DNA of 64,000 nt from Plotosus lineatus (GCA_024760905.1 CM045729.1:84287550-84351549), one strand, 5' to 3'. Shown: positions 9,512 to 24,829, counted from the stretch's first letter. Notes: a model not told the origin generated them from the sequence alone. Program-made: numbers and translations.

Positions 9512-9955
9512 CCGTGTTTCCCTGAAAATAAGACCTAACCACAAAATAAGAACTAGCGTGATTTTACAAGGTGATTCTAATACAGGCCCTTATTTTAAAA
9601 TAAGCCCTAGTTGAGAGCGGCAGCAATTCATTGGCTTGCTACTCGCTTAGGCTCTAGGTGAAAGTGATGAATCATCTATTATGCAGCTTTACCTAAGGTA
9701 CACTGTCAAAGTATCAATCCTTGCGTGTTGGGGCTCAGTCGATGAAGTCAGCAACTGCTTTAAAAGAGGACATACACTTGCGTCCATAAAAATCGATAAA
9801 ATTGCTCAATTCAGTTCTGGTTAAAATATTAAAAAAATAAAGAAATATAACGAAATAAGAATATATAAAGATAAAGACATGTTATAAGACATGTAATAGA
9901 GAAAAATGTAAAATACACCATCACCTAAAAATAAGCCCAAGTATCATATCATATT

Positions 9956-12900
9956 CAAAACAAACCCCTATTACACATGAGACAACAAAGGAAGCAGTCT
10001 CCTTTGCCCGGACGCGGGTCACCGGGGTTCCCTCCTGGAGCCAGGCCCAGGGGAGGGGCTCGAAGGCGAGCGCCTGGTGGTCGGGCTTATGCCCATGGAG
10101 CCTGGCCGGGCCCAGCCCGAAAAGGAGACATGGGTCCGCCCTCCCATGGACCCACCACCCGTGGGAGGAGTTTTAGGGGTCGGGTGCAGTGTGAGTTGGG
10201 TGGCAGCCAAAGGCATGGGTTCTGTCGGACTGATCCTCGGCTACTTACTCTGACCCTCGGGACATGGAATGTCACCTCTCTGGCGGGAAAGGAGCCTGAT
10301 TTGGTGCGTGAGGTGGAGAGATACCGACTAGATATAGTCGGGCTCACCTCAACGCATAGCTTGGGCTCTGGAACCATCCATCTCGAAAGAGGCTGGACCT
10401 TCTTCTATTCTGGAGTTGCTCATGGTTAGAGGCGGCGAGCCGGTGTGGGTATTCTTGTTGCCCCCCGTCTCGGTGCCCAAATGTTGGGGTTCTCCCCGGT
10501 TGACGAAAGGGTAGCTTCCCTCCGTCTTCGGGTGGGGGGACGGGTCCTGACTGTTATTTGTGCTTATGCACCAAATGACAGGTCAGAGTACCCACCCTTT
10601 TTGGAGTCTTTGGGGGGGGGGGGGTGTTGGAGAACGCTCCCTCGGGAGACTCGCTCGTTGTCTTGGGAGACTTCAACGCCCATGTGGGCAACGATAGTGT
10701 GACCTGGAAGGGTGTGATCGGTAGGTACGGCCTCTCCAGTCTGAATCTGAATGGTGTTTCGTTGTTGGACTTCTGTGCTCGTCATAGTTTGTCTATCACG
10801 AACACCATGTTCGAACATAAGGGTGTCCATAAGTGCACTTGGCACCAGGACACCCTAGGTCGCAGTTCGATGATTGACTTTGTAGTCGTGTCATCGGACT
10901 TGCGACCATATGTTCTGGACACTCGGGTGAAGAGAGGAGCTGAGCTGTCTACCGATCACTATCTGGTGGTGAGTTGGCTTCAGTGGTGTGGGAGGTTGCC
11001 TTCCAGACCTGGCAGGCCCAAGCGTGTAATCAGGGTGGGCTGGGAACGTTTGGCGGAGCCCCCTGTCCGAGAGGCCTTTAACTCCCACATCCGGCAGAGC
11101 TACAACCACGTTCCGGAGGAGGCGGGGGACATGGAATCCGAATGGGCCATGTTTCGTGCCTCCATTGCTGAGGCGGCAGCCCATAGCTTGTCGTGGCGGT
11201 AATCCCCGAACCCGGTGGTGGACACCTGCGGTGAAGGGGGCCGTCCAGCTGAAGAAGGAGGCCTATCGGGTTTTATTAGCCTGTGGGACTCCTGAGGCAG
11301 CAAACGGGTACCGGCAGGCCAAATGTGCTGCAGCCGAGGCTGTCGCAGATGCAAAATCTCGGGCGTGGGAGGAGTTCGGTGAGGGCCTGGAGAGTAATTA
11401 TCGGTTGGCCTCAAAAAGGTTCTGGGCCACCATCTGACACCTCAGGAGGGGGAAGCAGTTCTTCACAAACACTGTTTACGGTGGAGGTGGGGAGCTGCTT
11501 ACCTTGACCGGGGATGTTGTTGAGAGGTGGAGGGAATACTTTGAGGACCTTCTCAATCCCACCAATACGCCCTCCGTGGAAGAGGAAGACCCTGGGGGTT
11601 CGGGTGAGGGTCCGCCCATCACTGGAGTGGAGGTCACTGATGTTGTCAAAAAGCTCCTCAGTGGTCGAGCTCCGGGGTTGGACGAGATCCGCCCGGAATA
11701 TCTCAGGGCTCTGGATGTTGTAGGACTGTCTTGGTTGACACGTCTCTGCAACATCGCGTGGTCATCAGGGGCTGTACCTCTGGATTGGCAAACTGGGGTG
11801 GTGGTCCCAATTTTTAAGAAGGGGGACCGGAGGGTGTGTTCCAATTATCGGGGAATTACACTCCTCAGCCTACCTGGGAAAGTCTATGCAGGGGTACTAG
11901 AGAGGAGGATCCAACCAATAGTCGAACCTCGGATTCAGGAGGAACAATGTGGTTTTCGTCCTGGCTGCAGCACTCTTGACCAACTCTATACGCTCCACAG
12001 GATTCTGGAGGGGGCATGGGAGTTTGCCCAATCTGTCCACATGTGCTTTGTGGATTTGGAGAAGGCTTACGACCGTGTCCCTCGAAAGATCTTGTGGGGC
12101 GTGCTCCGAGAATACGGCGTTCCGGATCCGTTGCTACAAGCTATTTGGTCGTTGTCTCACCGGATCCAGAGTTTGGTCCATATTGGTAACAGCAGGTCGG
12201 ATTCGTTTCCAGTGGGAGTTGGAGTCCGCCAAGGCTGTCCTTTGTCATCGATTCTGTTCATAATTTTTATGGACAGAATTTCTAGGCGCAGTCGAGGCGA
12301 TGAGGGGTTCTGGTTTGGTGGCCATCGGATATCGTCTCTGCTTTTTGCGGATGATGTTGTCCTTTTGGCTTCATCAAGTCGGGCCCTCCAGCTCTCATTG
12401 GAGCGATTCGCAAATGAGTGCGAAGCAGCCGGGATGAAGATCAGTACCACCAAGTCCGAGGCCATGGTTCTCAGTCGGACAATGGTGGAATGCACCCTCC
12501 AGGTCGGGAATGAGGTCCTGCCCCAAGTAGAGGAGTTTAAGTATCTTGGAGTCTTGTTTTTACGAGTGAGGGAAGGATGGAGCGAGAGCTCGACAGACGG
12601 ATCGCTGCAGCCTCTGCTGTTAAGCGGTGCCTGTACCGGTCCATCATGGTGAAAAAGGAGCTGAGCCGCAAGGCAAAGTTCTCAATTTACCAGTCGATCT
12701 ACGTTCCAACCCTCACCTATGGTCACGAGCTTTGGGTAATCACCGAAAGAACAAGATCACGGATACAAGCGGCTGAAATGAGCTTCCTTCGCCGGGTGGC
12801 GGGATTCTCCCTTAGAGATAGGGTGAGAAGCTCTGCCATCCGGGGAGAGCTCGGAGTAGATCCGCTGCTCCTCCGCATTGAGAGGGGCCAGTTGAGGTGG

Positions 12901-13151
12901 CTCGGGCATCTGGTCAGAATGCCCCCCGGACGCCTCCCTGGTGTGGTGTTTCGGGCATGTCCAACCGGGAAGAGACCCCGGGGTCGACCTAGAACACGGC
13001 GGAGGGACTATGTCTCTCAGCTTGTCTGGGACCGCCTCGGTGTCCTCCCGGAGGAAGTGGCTCGGGAGAGGGACGTCTGGACCTCTTTGCTAAGGTTGCT
13101 GCCCCCGCGACCCGACCCTGGACTAAGCGGAAGATGATGATGATGATGATG
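9956..13151 (+). mobile_element. Rex3: Rex3 LINE (RTE clade), near full length
   Basis: Carries an endonuclease, reverse transcriptase and C-terminal tail, ending with (GATG)-type trinucleotide repeats (13133-13151) as RTE elements do. The stretch TGGCAAACTGGGGTGGTGGT at 11786-11805 matches the conserved reverse-transcriptase site used to recognise Rex3 in fishes. ATCATATT at 9948-9955 and again at 13152-13159 is a plausible 8-bp target-site duplication. Inserted into the TIR element around it. Confidence 0.82.
9977..13137 (+). pseudogene. Rex3: Rex3 ORF: endonuclease and reverse transcriptase, frameshifted
   Basis: Endonuclease motifs: [38 protein letters not shown] and LSTDHYLV. The reverse transcriptase stays open over 11504-12652: GRAPGLDEIRPEYL, CGFRPGCSTLDQL, motif A FVDLEKAYDRV (Asp about 184 of that frame), VRQGCPLS, motif C LLFADDVVLL (Asp about 283-284). 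The C-terminus RRVAGFSLRDRVRSS and RPRGRPRTRRRDY follows in a shifted frame. Breaks lie near 10425, in a 14-G run at about 10611-10624, near 11200-11440 and near 12570. The catalytic residues survive, but the protein cannot be made whole. Confidence 0.85.
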
Positions 13152-13208
13152 ATCATATTTGGGTATGGAAATTAATATAAGCCCTGTCTTATTTTCGGAG
13201 AAACACGG

Positions 13209-13244
13209 TAATAGTAGTAGTAGTAGTAATAGTAGTAGTAGTAG
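13209..13244. repeat. (AGT)n array, right part
   Basis: TAATAGTAGTAGTAGTAGTA; the continuation of 9476-9511. Confidence 0.9.
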
Positions 13245-13261
13245 TGATATTCATCCATGTG

Positions 13262-14405
13262 AGAAAAATCCCTCAGAGCTACAACAAACAAAGCCTAGAT
13301 AATTGCACGTCATTGCACCAATGCATGCTGGACTGAGCTTAGTGATAACATCCAAGAAGCTTTATCAGGGGCACATATACCAGCAGAAAGAAAGTCCTAG
13401 GTACAGTCTAGAGAAAAAGCGCTTTCCTCAAGTCAGCATCTGGCAAGTTGATCACGAACAAGAATCAGCAAAATGGGAAGATGGGTTGAGTACTATTCAG
13501 CACTGTACTCCAGGGCGAATGTGGTGGCCATGGAGGCCCTTGAGTCCATGGGCTGCTTACCAATCATGGATGAGTTAGACACTGAACCATCAGTGAACCC
13601 AGCAAAGCCATTGATGGCTTGGGCTCAGGCAAGGCCACCGGACAAGATGAAATTCCACTTGTCCTTATCAAAAAGTGCAAAACCTTACTACTGCTACCCC
13701 TTCATGAGATTCTTCATCAATGTTGCCATGACGGCACCATACCTCAAGATGTGAGAGACACAAATATTACAATACTTACAAAAATAAAGGCCATAGAAGT
13801 GCCTCAACAACTACAGAGGAGTTTCCCTCCTCAGTATTGTTGGGAAGGTGTATGCTTGAGTCATTCTGTCATGGCTACAGCGGCTTGCAAACCAAGTGAA
13901 TCCAGAATCTTAATGCAAATTCCATGTAAAGCACTCCATATTTGACACAGTATTCTCCCTACGACAGCTACTGGAGAAATGCCGAGAACACAAGCCACTT
14001 TACATTGCCACTATTGATCTCACCAAGGCTTTAAATCTTGTCAGCAGAAGTGGCATTTTCCAGATGTTACAGAACATTGGTTGCCCACCAAAGCTCCTGA
14101 ACTCATAGGAGCAATCCATTCCAAGACAATGGGCACAGTACAGTTTGATGGCAGAATACCAGAAATGTTCAAGAACAAAAGTAGTGTCAAATAGGGCTGT
14201 GTGCTTGCTCCCACACCCTTCGTAATCTTCTTTTCACTGCTGTTAAAGCACGTCTTTGACGATGCCACTGAAGGCGTCTACATGCACACTCGAACTGATG
14301 GCAAGCTGTTCAATCCAGCCCACCTATGTACCAGGACCAAAACCTGGATCGGATTGATCAGAGACCTACTGTTTACAGATGATGCAGCACTTCAGTTTTG
14401 TGTAA
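13262..14405 (+). pseudogene. LINE reverse-transcriptase remnant, same family type as 6.6-7.2 kb
   Basis: Pieces in order: GRWVEYYSALYSRANVV (13475), CLPIMDELDTEPS, GSGKATGQDEIPLVLIKKCKT (13620), LLPLHEILHQCCHDGTIPQD, NNYRG-like CLNNYRGVSLLS, SILTQYSP-region, ATIDLTKAL (motif A), GTVQFDGRIPEM, GCVLAPTPFVIFFSLLLKH (14190-14245) and LLFTDDAALQFC (motif C with Thr-Asp-Asp). Many stops and frameshifts. These blocks match the family whose endonuclease sits at 6590-7206; a single ancient element split by later insertions is possible but unproven. Confidence 0.65.
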
Positions 14406-14434
14406 TGAATCTAAAATATATTATATATTATATT

Positions 14435-14439
<5 letters not shown>

Positions 14440-14492
<53 letters not shown>

Positions 14493-14494
14493 TA
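14440..14494. repeat. (AT)n microsatellite
   Basis: About 25 AT units. Confidence 0.95.
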
Positions 14495-14793
14495 TACAGT
14501 CAGCCACCAGCTTACGAAATTAATCCATTCCACAGTCCTGTTCGTATAGCGAGGATTTCGTAAGTAGGGGTCGCATCTTACATGTTAAACATCTAATTTG
14601 TTCCACGGCTCCAGTCTTTGGACTGGATAAACCCCATAAACCCTTTAAAAATGATAAACATACACCAATTTTGTATAAAATATGTGTTAAAAGTAAAAGA
14701 AAATTATTTATTAAACCATTTAAGCATTTCATTAACATATTAAACCCTTTTATTAACATATTTATTAATTAAACCATTATTAAACATTTTTAT

Positions 14794-14797
<4 letters not shown>

Positions 14798-14853
<56 letters not shown>

Positions 14854-14858
14854 CTCTT
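14798..14858. repeat. (CA)n then (TC)n compound microsatellite
   Basis: CA units followed directly by TC units. Confidence 0.95.
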
Positions 14859-15052
14859 TCGTGCGCGCACGCACGAGCTGTGGGCAACACCCACAAGACA
14901 TGGATTCAAAGCTCATTCCCTGCTTGAAAAACACAACTTTAATTTGATTCCTTGAGGGATCGGAATTCCAGAGAAGCTCAAATGCGCCCACATTTATTAA
15001 ACATTTACTGAATTAAACAACTTAAAAACTAAACTAAAAACTAAAGCGTTTT

Positions 15053-15108
<56 letters not shown>

Positions 15109-15115
15109 GTCTGTC
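15053..15115. repeat. (CT)n microsatellite
   Basis: About 25 CT units ending in CTGT units. Confidence 0.95.
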
Positions 15116-15339
15116 TAAAACTAAAGAGTGAAGCTTCCTTCTGTCTCTATCTGGGAGGTCAGCGGGGCGGGATGTTGAGAGACAGCCAATGAGAGAGCAG
15201 CTCGCATGTCGTGTGAAATTTTGATTGGTGCATTTGAATTTTGAATTTCTTTTCATAAAATGGGGTTGTCTCCTATCTCGGGGACGGAAACTCAGGAAAA
15301 TGGTTTTCGTAACCTGGGGATTTCGTACACAGGGATATA

Positions 15340-15459
<120 letters not shown>

Positions 15460-15673
15460 TGCTGAAATCACAGTGCTGTAATGGCAGGATTGTTCAAGGA
15501 ATAAACCACAAAAAAATCAAAATACTGATTTCTTTATCTCCCTAGACATTCCGGGTAGTGTTGCGAAATCTAATATTTTTGTCTCAGTAACAGAACGGTT
15601 GCTGATCACGATTGTGTGATGTAGTGTTATTCTTATTCTTATATTTATTCTTATTCTTATGTATCATAAGAAG

Positions 15674-15997
15674 AAAGTATATAAATGGGTGCTGCGAGAG
15701 GAACTGTGGTATTGCATGAGGAAGTCAGGAGTGGCAGAGAAGTATGTTAGAGTGGTGCAGGACATGCATGAGAGAGGTAAGACAGTGGTGAGGTGTGCTG
15801 TTGGCATAACAGAACAAGTCAAGCTGGAAGTAGGACTTCATCAAGGATTAGCTCTGAGCCCCTTCTTGTTTGCTATGGTGATGGACAGGCTGACTTACGA
15901 GGTTGGACAAGAATCTCCATGGACTATGATGTTTGCAGATGACATGTGATCTGTAGTGAGAGCAGAGAACAAGTGGAGGAAGATCTAGAGAGGTGGA

Positions 15998-15999
<2 letters not shown>
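15674..15999 (+). mobile_element. RTE LINE, reverse-transcriptase fragment
   Basis: Open for 96 codons: [40 protein letters not shown] and MMFADD. A base loss at motif C shifts the frame (GACATGTGATCTG). It stops at GGTGGAGGA where a (TA)n array begins; the intact RTE has GGTGAGGTATGCC-like text there, so the array may have grown from a TAT in the element. The 3' 700 bp are missing. Confidence 0.85.

Positions 16000-16089
<90 letters not shown>
15999..16089. repeat. (AT)n microsatellite
   Basis: About 45 AT units between RTE and SINE-A. Confidence 0.97.
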
Positions 16090-16091
<2 letters not shown>

Positions 16092-16427
16092 GTCTGTCTT
16101 CCTTTCGGCTTTTTCCCTTTTTTTACTCGGGAGTCGCCACAGCGAATTATCTGATTCGCACATTTTTACGTCGGATGCCCTTCCTGTCACAACCCTTTTT
16201 AGCAAGGGACAGAAACACACTGACGACTTTGCAGCCTACTCTTTACTAAAGTCAGCAATGGTTCTTTTACATGCCTCTCACCATAGACAGTGTGAGACAT
16301 GGCCCGCCTTTGGTAACCCAGTTAGCTGCACTTGGGGGACAGTGACAACCTTGTGGAGAGTGGGATTTGAACCCCCAACCTTTGTACCAGCGATCCAGCA
16401 CCCTAGACCACCACAGCCCCCTATATC
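16090..16427 (-). mobile_element. SINE-A, full-length copy
   Basis: RTE-like tail at left (CGGCTTTTTCCC), body and tRNA-like head at right (CTAGACCACCACAGCCCC). A short deletion removes the ATTTGATTTGGCA block. Inserted at a (TA)n array, so target duplications cannot be resolved. Confidence 0.88.
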
Positions 16428-16539
16428 TATATGCAATCAAAGAGTTTTACTGGTATTTGTTATGTATTTTGTGGTATCAACCAAATTACTTACGTGAGAG
16501 CTGAAAATTAACAGAAAAAGGCATAATTAAAAAAAAAAA

Positions 16540-17030
16540 AACGGCTCTTTAATTTTCCCTTCCGGTGCTGTTCCTTTAAGTATTTCCCCCAATGTAAAAT
16601 CAAGCCAATCAACATGAATGTCAACTTTAGCACATGGCACATTGAAAAGCACATGGGCATCTTTAAATGTATGAAGTTAGTGAGTAGGAGAATTGGGTGA
16701 AAAATACTCATCATCACTTTCTCATCCTTATCTTGCTCATCGCTCCATTCATTCAGAGTATCACATAGTTTTGTTGTAGGAGTTTCTAATGGTTCATGTT
16801 GTTGGACATTTACCAAGAGAATACAGCAAAATATTTTCCTGTTTTTAAAGCGCGGCGGAAAGATCAAATATGTTGCTACTGATGATAGACATTCCTCAGT
16901 GGCAGGGGAGCTTGAAATACCATGTAAACTCACTTTTACAGGCAGTGAACACCCCATTTTAGTATTCCAGAGACCGATCGAATAAAATTGGTAAGTTTGA
17001 TTTACGATTTTGATCCCAATACACATGGGC
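16540..17030 (-). pseudogene. Unassigned coding-like segment
   Basis: A minus-strand frame runs 172 codons from 17026. A possible inner start, AAAATGG, begins MGCSLPVKVSLHGISSSP. The acidic stretch LNEWSDEQDKDE near 16735 is followed in another frame by SDDEYFSPNSPTH, a stop, then HTFKDAHVLFNVPCAKVDIH and WLDFTLGEILKGTAPEGK. This frame-hopping with protein-like content suggests a decayed exon or captured gene piece with one frameshift and one stop. I do not recognise the protein. No convincing splice sites were seen. Confidence 0.4.
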
Positions 17031-17091
17031 AGTTATGAGACATAACATAAAAAAAATGTGTGGGGGGCAGGGCGCCTATTTTGCCGAATAC

Positions 17092-17999
<908 letters not shown>

Positions 18000-18031
<32 letters not shown>

Positions 18032-18033
18032 GG
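18000..18033. repeat. (ATT)n microsatellite
   Basis: About 11 ATT units. Confidence 0.95.
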
Positions 18034-18524
18034 GAAAAAAATGATAACGCTGAGGTTAAATTGTATTAAACTTATTAAGTCTTTTTTTCCCCCAACACTT
18101 TGCCACCGTGGGCATACATCAAGGATGAAGCCCCGCTGATTCTAGACAAATCAGAAGTCCACCCTGAACAGCTTGCTAGAACACTGCAGGGCCAACACAC
18201 ACAATAGACTCTTCCATTGAGACCTAAAGAAAATTTGTAATACTCTATTAGCCTAGTGTGCATGTTTTACTCTGACAGGAAATTGAAGCCCCAGGGGGTC
18301 ACAGGGTTACAGGGCCAACAACAGCAACAATATCATGTCACCCACCCAGTCATTAATCAAATAAAAATAACTTTCAAGTATATTCCATGGCTGAGAATTT
18401 TATGACAATGGTGGCGGTGCATATGGGGAAAGGATGAGACGGGACTAGGCATTTGTTTGTTTCTGGACACTCACACCCTCCATTTCTGTTGTTTTTAATT
18501 CAGTTTAATTTACTTTTATTTGTG

Positions 18525-18527
<3 letters not shown>
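18034..18527. other. Unassigned sequence
   Basis: No supported feature. CTGAACAGCTTGCTAGAACA near 18164 weakly resembles 24140, perhaps shared repeat debris. Confidence 0.3.

Positions 18528-18582
<55 letters not shown>
18528..18582. repeat. (GT)n microsatellite
   Basis: About 27 GT units. Confidence 0.97.
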
Positions 18583-18583
<1 letters not shown>

Positions 18584-18998
18584 ACTGAGCAAATCCTTGG
18601 TAATTGTGGCAAAGGAAAACTCCCTCTATAAACACTAGGAAGACATTTTTCACATTTGCCAGATTAAAAAAAAATAAATAAATAAATAAATTTAAAAAAA
18701 GTATAAAAACACAAACCATATAGTGCAAACAGTATAGGTTAAAACAAACTCTTTCTGGTTATTTTATAAATGTAATAATAATTGTAGTACTAAATCATTT
18801 AATTAAGAGTTTATTTCAGCAGCAGTATAAGTCATCTTTACAGATACTGAGAGAATATTTAGGTCCATATGGGACATCATCAGTAGGAGCAAAGAGCTTC
18901 AAAGATTACAACACCAACCAGAGGAGCACATTTAGGACAGATCACAACAGTCAGGAAGGAGAAAGATGAGGATAACTGGTATCTCGAAGGCAGCATGT
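18583..18998. other. AT-rich unassigned sequence
   Basis: Includes an (AAAT)n run near 18665-18690; nothing else supported. Confidence 0.4.
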
Positions 18999-20984
18999 CA
19001 TCTTCCTTTCATTTCAGCTGTTCCCTTCAGGGGTCGCCACAGCAAATCATCTTCCTCAATCTCACCCTGTCCTCTGCATCTTCTACTCTTACACCAACCA
19101 CCTTCATGGGCCCCTTCACCACATCCAGGAATCTCCTCTTTGGTCTTCCTCTAGGCCTTCTGCCTGGTAGTTCCAACCTCAGCATCCTACTACCAATATA
19201 TTCACTATCCCTCCTCTGTACATGTCCAAACCGTGTGAATCTAGCCTCTCTGACTTTGTCTCGAAAACATCTTACATGGGCTGTCCATCTGATGTACTAA
19301 TTTATGATCCTATCCATCCTCGTTACTCCCAAAGAGAACCTCAACATTTTCATCTCTGCTACCTCCAGCTCTGCCTCCTGACTTTTCCCCAGGGCCACTG
19401 TTTCTGAACCATACAACACAACAATCGCTGGCTTAAACACTGTCTCGTACACTTTTCCTATCACACATCACACTGGACACTTTTCTCCAACCAATCCAAC
19501 CTTCCTGCACACATATCTTCACCTGTTTTCCACACTCTCCATTGCTCTCGATTGTTAAGCCTAAAATCCTTCACCTTCTTTATCTCTGCTCCCTGTAACC
19601 TCACCGTTCCTCTTAGGTCCTTATTCATGTATTGTCTTACTGAGGCTAACCTTCATTCATCTCTTTTCTATGGCAGGCCTCCACCTCTCTAGATTTTCCT
19701 CCACTTATTATATGCTCTCACTAAAGATCACAATGTCATCTGCAAACATCATAGTCCATGGAGATTCTTGTCTAACCTCATCTGTCACCATGGCAAACAA
19801 GAAGGGGCTAAGAGCTGATCCTTGATGCAGTCCCACCTCCACTTTGAATTCTTCTGTCACACCAACAGCACATCTCACCACCGTGTTACATCTCTCATAC
19901 ATGTCCTGCACCTCTCGTATGCTTTCTCCAGATCCACAAAGGCACAATGCTGCTCCTTCTGATGTTCTCTGCTCTTCACTATTAACATCCTCAAAGCAAA
20001 CACTGCATCTGTGGTGCTCTTTCTTGGCATGAAACCAAACTGTTGTTCTGAAATGCTGGCCTCTGCCCTTAGTCTAGCTTCCACTATTCTTTCTCATAAC
20101 TTCATCGTATGGCTCATCAACTTTATCCCTCTGTAGTTGCCACAACTGCACATCTCCCTTGTTCTTAAAAATGGGCACAAGCACACTTTTCCTCCATTCC
20201 TCCAGCATCTGCTCACTCTCTAAGACCTTGTTGAATGTTCTTGTCAGAAAATCTATTGCTACCTCTCCTAGACACTTTCATACCTCCACTGGTATGTCAT
20301 CAGGACCAACTGCCTTTCCATTCTTCATCCTCTTCAATGCCCTCCTCACTTCACCCTTACTGATCTTTGCTGCTCCCTCGTCCTTAATGGTCACCTCGTC
20401 TACTCTTTTTCGTTCTCATTATTCTCATTCCTCAGCTCTTGAAAGTTCTCTTTCCATCTTCCCAGCACACCTCTGTCATCATTCAATACATTTCCCTATC
20501 TGTCCTTAATCACTCTAACATGCTGCATGTCCTTTCCATCTCTATTTCTCTGCTGTGCCAACCTGTATAAACCATGTTCTCCCTCCTTACTGTCCAACCT
20601 AGCATACAAGTTATCATATGTCATCTGTTTGGCCTTTTACATCATTACCTTCACCTTATGCTGTGTCTCCCTGTCCTCCTGTTTACTCTCTTCGGTCCTC
20701 TCAATGTCCCATTTCTTCTTAGTTAACCTCTTTCTTTTGTACACACTCCTGCACTTCCTCATTCCACCACCAAGTCACCTTATCGACTTTCCTTCCAGAG
20801 GACACACCAAGTACTCTCCTTCCTGTTTTCCTGATCACATTTGCTGTCGTTGTCCAGTCATCTGGAAACACTTGCTGACCACCTAAAGCTGGTTTCAACT
20901 CCTTTTTGAAGACAACACGACCCTCTTCCTTTTTCAGCTTCTACCAATTTGTCTTCTGCTCTGTCTTTGCCTTCTTCACATCTT
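18999..20984 (-). mobile_element. RTE LINE, 5'-truncated copy of about 2 kb
   Basis: On the minus strand it runs from a point matching about 39.79 kb of the intact copy (KKAKAEQKTKW) to the 3' terminus (GGCGACCCCTGAAGGGAA, seen as TTCCCTTCAGGGGTCGCC at 19021). Motif C appears as MMFADDIVIFSES in a frame with deletions; FGFMPRKSTTDAVFALRMLI is intact at about 20030. Many stops make it a pseudogene. An A-run of 13 lies beyond its 5' boundary. Confidence 0.88.
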
Positions 20985-21249
20985 AAAAAAAAAAAAACAG
21001 AACCAGAAAGCAAACAAACTTTAGGGCAGCCAGTAACACAAGGCAAATATCCAAGCAACTGCCAAAGCCCCTGGGTGATTATGTGGGAGTGAAGGAGGGA
21101 CAGTATGCAAATGTCACGGTTTACCAGAACTCTCTGTGCCTAAGGATCCCCAGATCTGCTCATTTACCTAATAAAGTGTGAATTAAAAATGCTGTTTCAG
21201 AAGAACTGTATGATGTTTCAGTTATTTCAGATATCAACAGTTTCCTTGT

Positions 21250-21606
21250 GGGCAGTGGTGGCCTGGTGGTAGGGTGTTGGATTACTGATCCCAAGGTTAG
21301 GAGTTAAAGCCCTAATGTCAACCCTTGTCACACACACACCCCCCCCCCCCCCAGTGCAACTCACCAGGTTATCAAAGGCTGGCTATAACCCTCACTATCT
21401 ATGGTGAGAGGCACATAAAAGAACCATTGGTGAATTTTATCAAGAGTAGGGTGCATAGCCATCAGAGTGTTTCTATCCTTTGATGACCTGGTGATGACTG
21501 TCCAGGGTGTATTCTGCCCTTACCCAGAGTTGGCTGAGATGGGTGCCAGCCTCCCCGTCACCCTAATTATGATTAAGCAGTTCAGAAAATTAATGAATGA
21601 ATGAGT
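21250..21606 (+). mobile_element. SINE-A head and body with tail L
   Basis: Head GGCAGTGGTGGCCTGGTGGT, ATTACTGATCCCAAGGTTAG; body CATAAAAGAACCATTGGTGA; then, after GTGTTTCTATCCT, the tail switches to GATGACCTGGTGATGACTGT through GATTAAGCAGTTCAG and AATGAATGAATGAG. No RTE-like tail. Confidence 0.85.
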
Positions 21607-21619
21607 TGTCCTCATCTGC

Positions 21620-22140
21620 ATGCAGGATCCCCATCTCCCGAAGCTAGGCCTGGGGGAGAGTGTCAAAGGCAAGTGCCTATTCGTCATGCTACTGCCCATG
21701 AAGCTTGGCCAGGCCTATAGTCACCTGTGGGAAAGATCATGATGGCTGGGTACAGTGTAAGCTGGGTTGCAGCTGAAGGTGTGGGGCTCTAACAGACCAA
21801 TCCTTGGCTGGACCATATCTCATTTTGGAGTTGCCTATGGAGAGAGGTGTTGAGCTGGTGTGGGCACCTGTGTTACCACCATCTCAGTGCCCACATGCTA
21901 AGGTTATCCCCATTTAATAAGAGGGTACCCTCCCTCTGTCTTCAGGTGGTGGGGGGTCCCTAGCTGTTGTTTGAGCTTAGGTATCAAATACCAATTCAGA
22001 ATATGCACCCTTTTTGTCCTTAGAGGTGTGCTAGAGAGTGATCCCTGGGGACTTCCTTGTACTCTTGGAAGACTTCAACGTCCATGTAAGCAATGATGGT
22101 ATAACCTCTGAGGGTATGGTTGATAGGTGCAGTGTTTGAA
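21620..22140 (+). mobile_element. Rex3: Rex3, decayed 5' endonuclease fragment
   Basis: Aligns by eye to about 10.0-10.74 kb: AGTGTAAGCTGGGTTGCAGC, GAGTTGCCTATGGAGAGAGG, CTTGGAAGACTTCAACGTCC. All frames are broken; no reverse transcriptase follows. Confidence 0.7.
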
Positions 22141-22209
22141 TTTGAGAAGCATGCATCCTGGTTGGAGCTTCATTTCCAAATAATACCTACTCATGACAAT
22201 GATTGAACA

Positions 22210-24743
<2,534 letters not shown>

Positions 24744-24806
<63 letters not shown>
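24744..24806. repeat. (GT)n microsatellite
   Basis: About 28 GT units ending GCGCGC. Confidence 0.97.
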
Positions 24807-24829
24807 CCGGAGTCCTCATATGCTAATCT

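Larger units (their letters stand above)
9512..13208. mobile_element. TIR DNA element with TA duplication, split by Rex3
   Basis: Left end CCGTGTTTCCCTGAAAATAA and right end TTATTTTCGGAGAAACACGG are inverted repeats of about 24 bp, and TA flanks both (9510-9511 and 13209-13210). TA duplication points to the Tc1/mariner/pogo group; the exact family is not assigned. Removing Rex3 leaves about 500 bp, with subterminal repeats AAAATAAGCCC. No transposase frame is seen in the residue. Confidence 0.75.
14496..15335. mobile_element. Non-autonomous DNA transposon, TACGAAA family
   Basis: Left end CAGTCAGCCACCAGCTTACG and right end CGTAACCTGGGGATTTCGTA share inverted TACGAAAT-type motifs. The right 200 bp (CAGCCAATGAGAGAGCAGC) is found inverted at 4563-4789. 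(CA)n, (TC)n and (CT)n arrays expand the interior. No transposase frame. End positions are approximate. Confidence 0.5.

Noticed and set aside
10087..11844. Minus-strand frames of about 100 codons across Rex3
   Set aside because: Shadows of the GC-rich Rex3 coding strand; no recognisable domains.
19222..20886. Plus-strand frames rich in Ser, Pro, His and Leu
   Set aside because: They are antisense readings of the minus-strand RTE copy.
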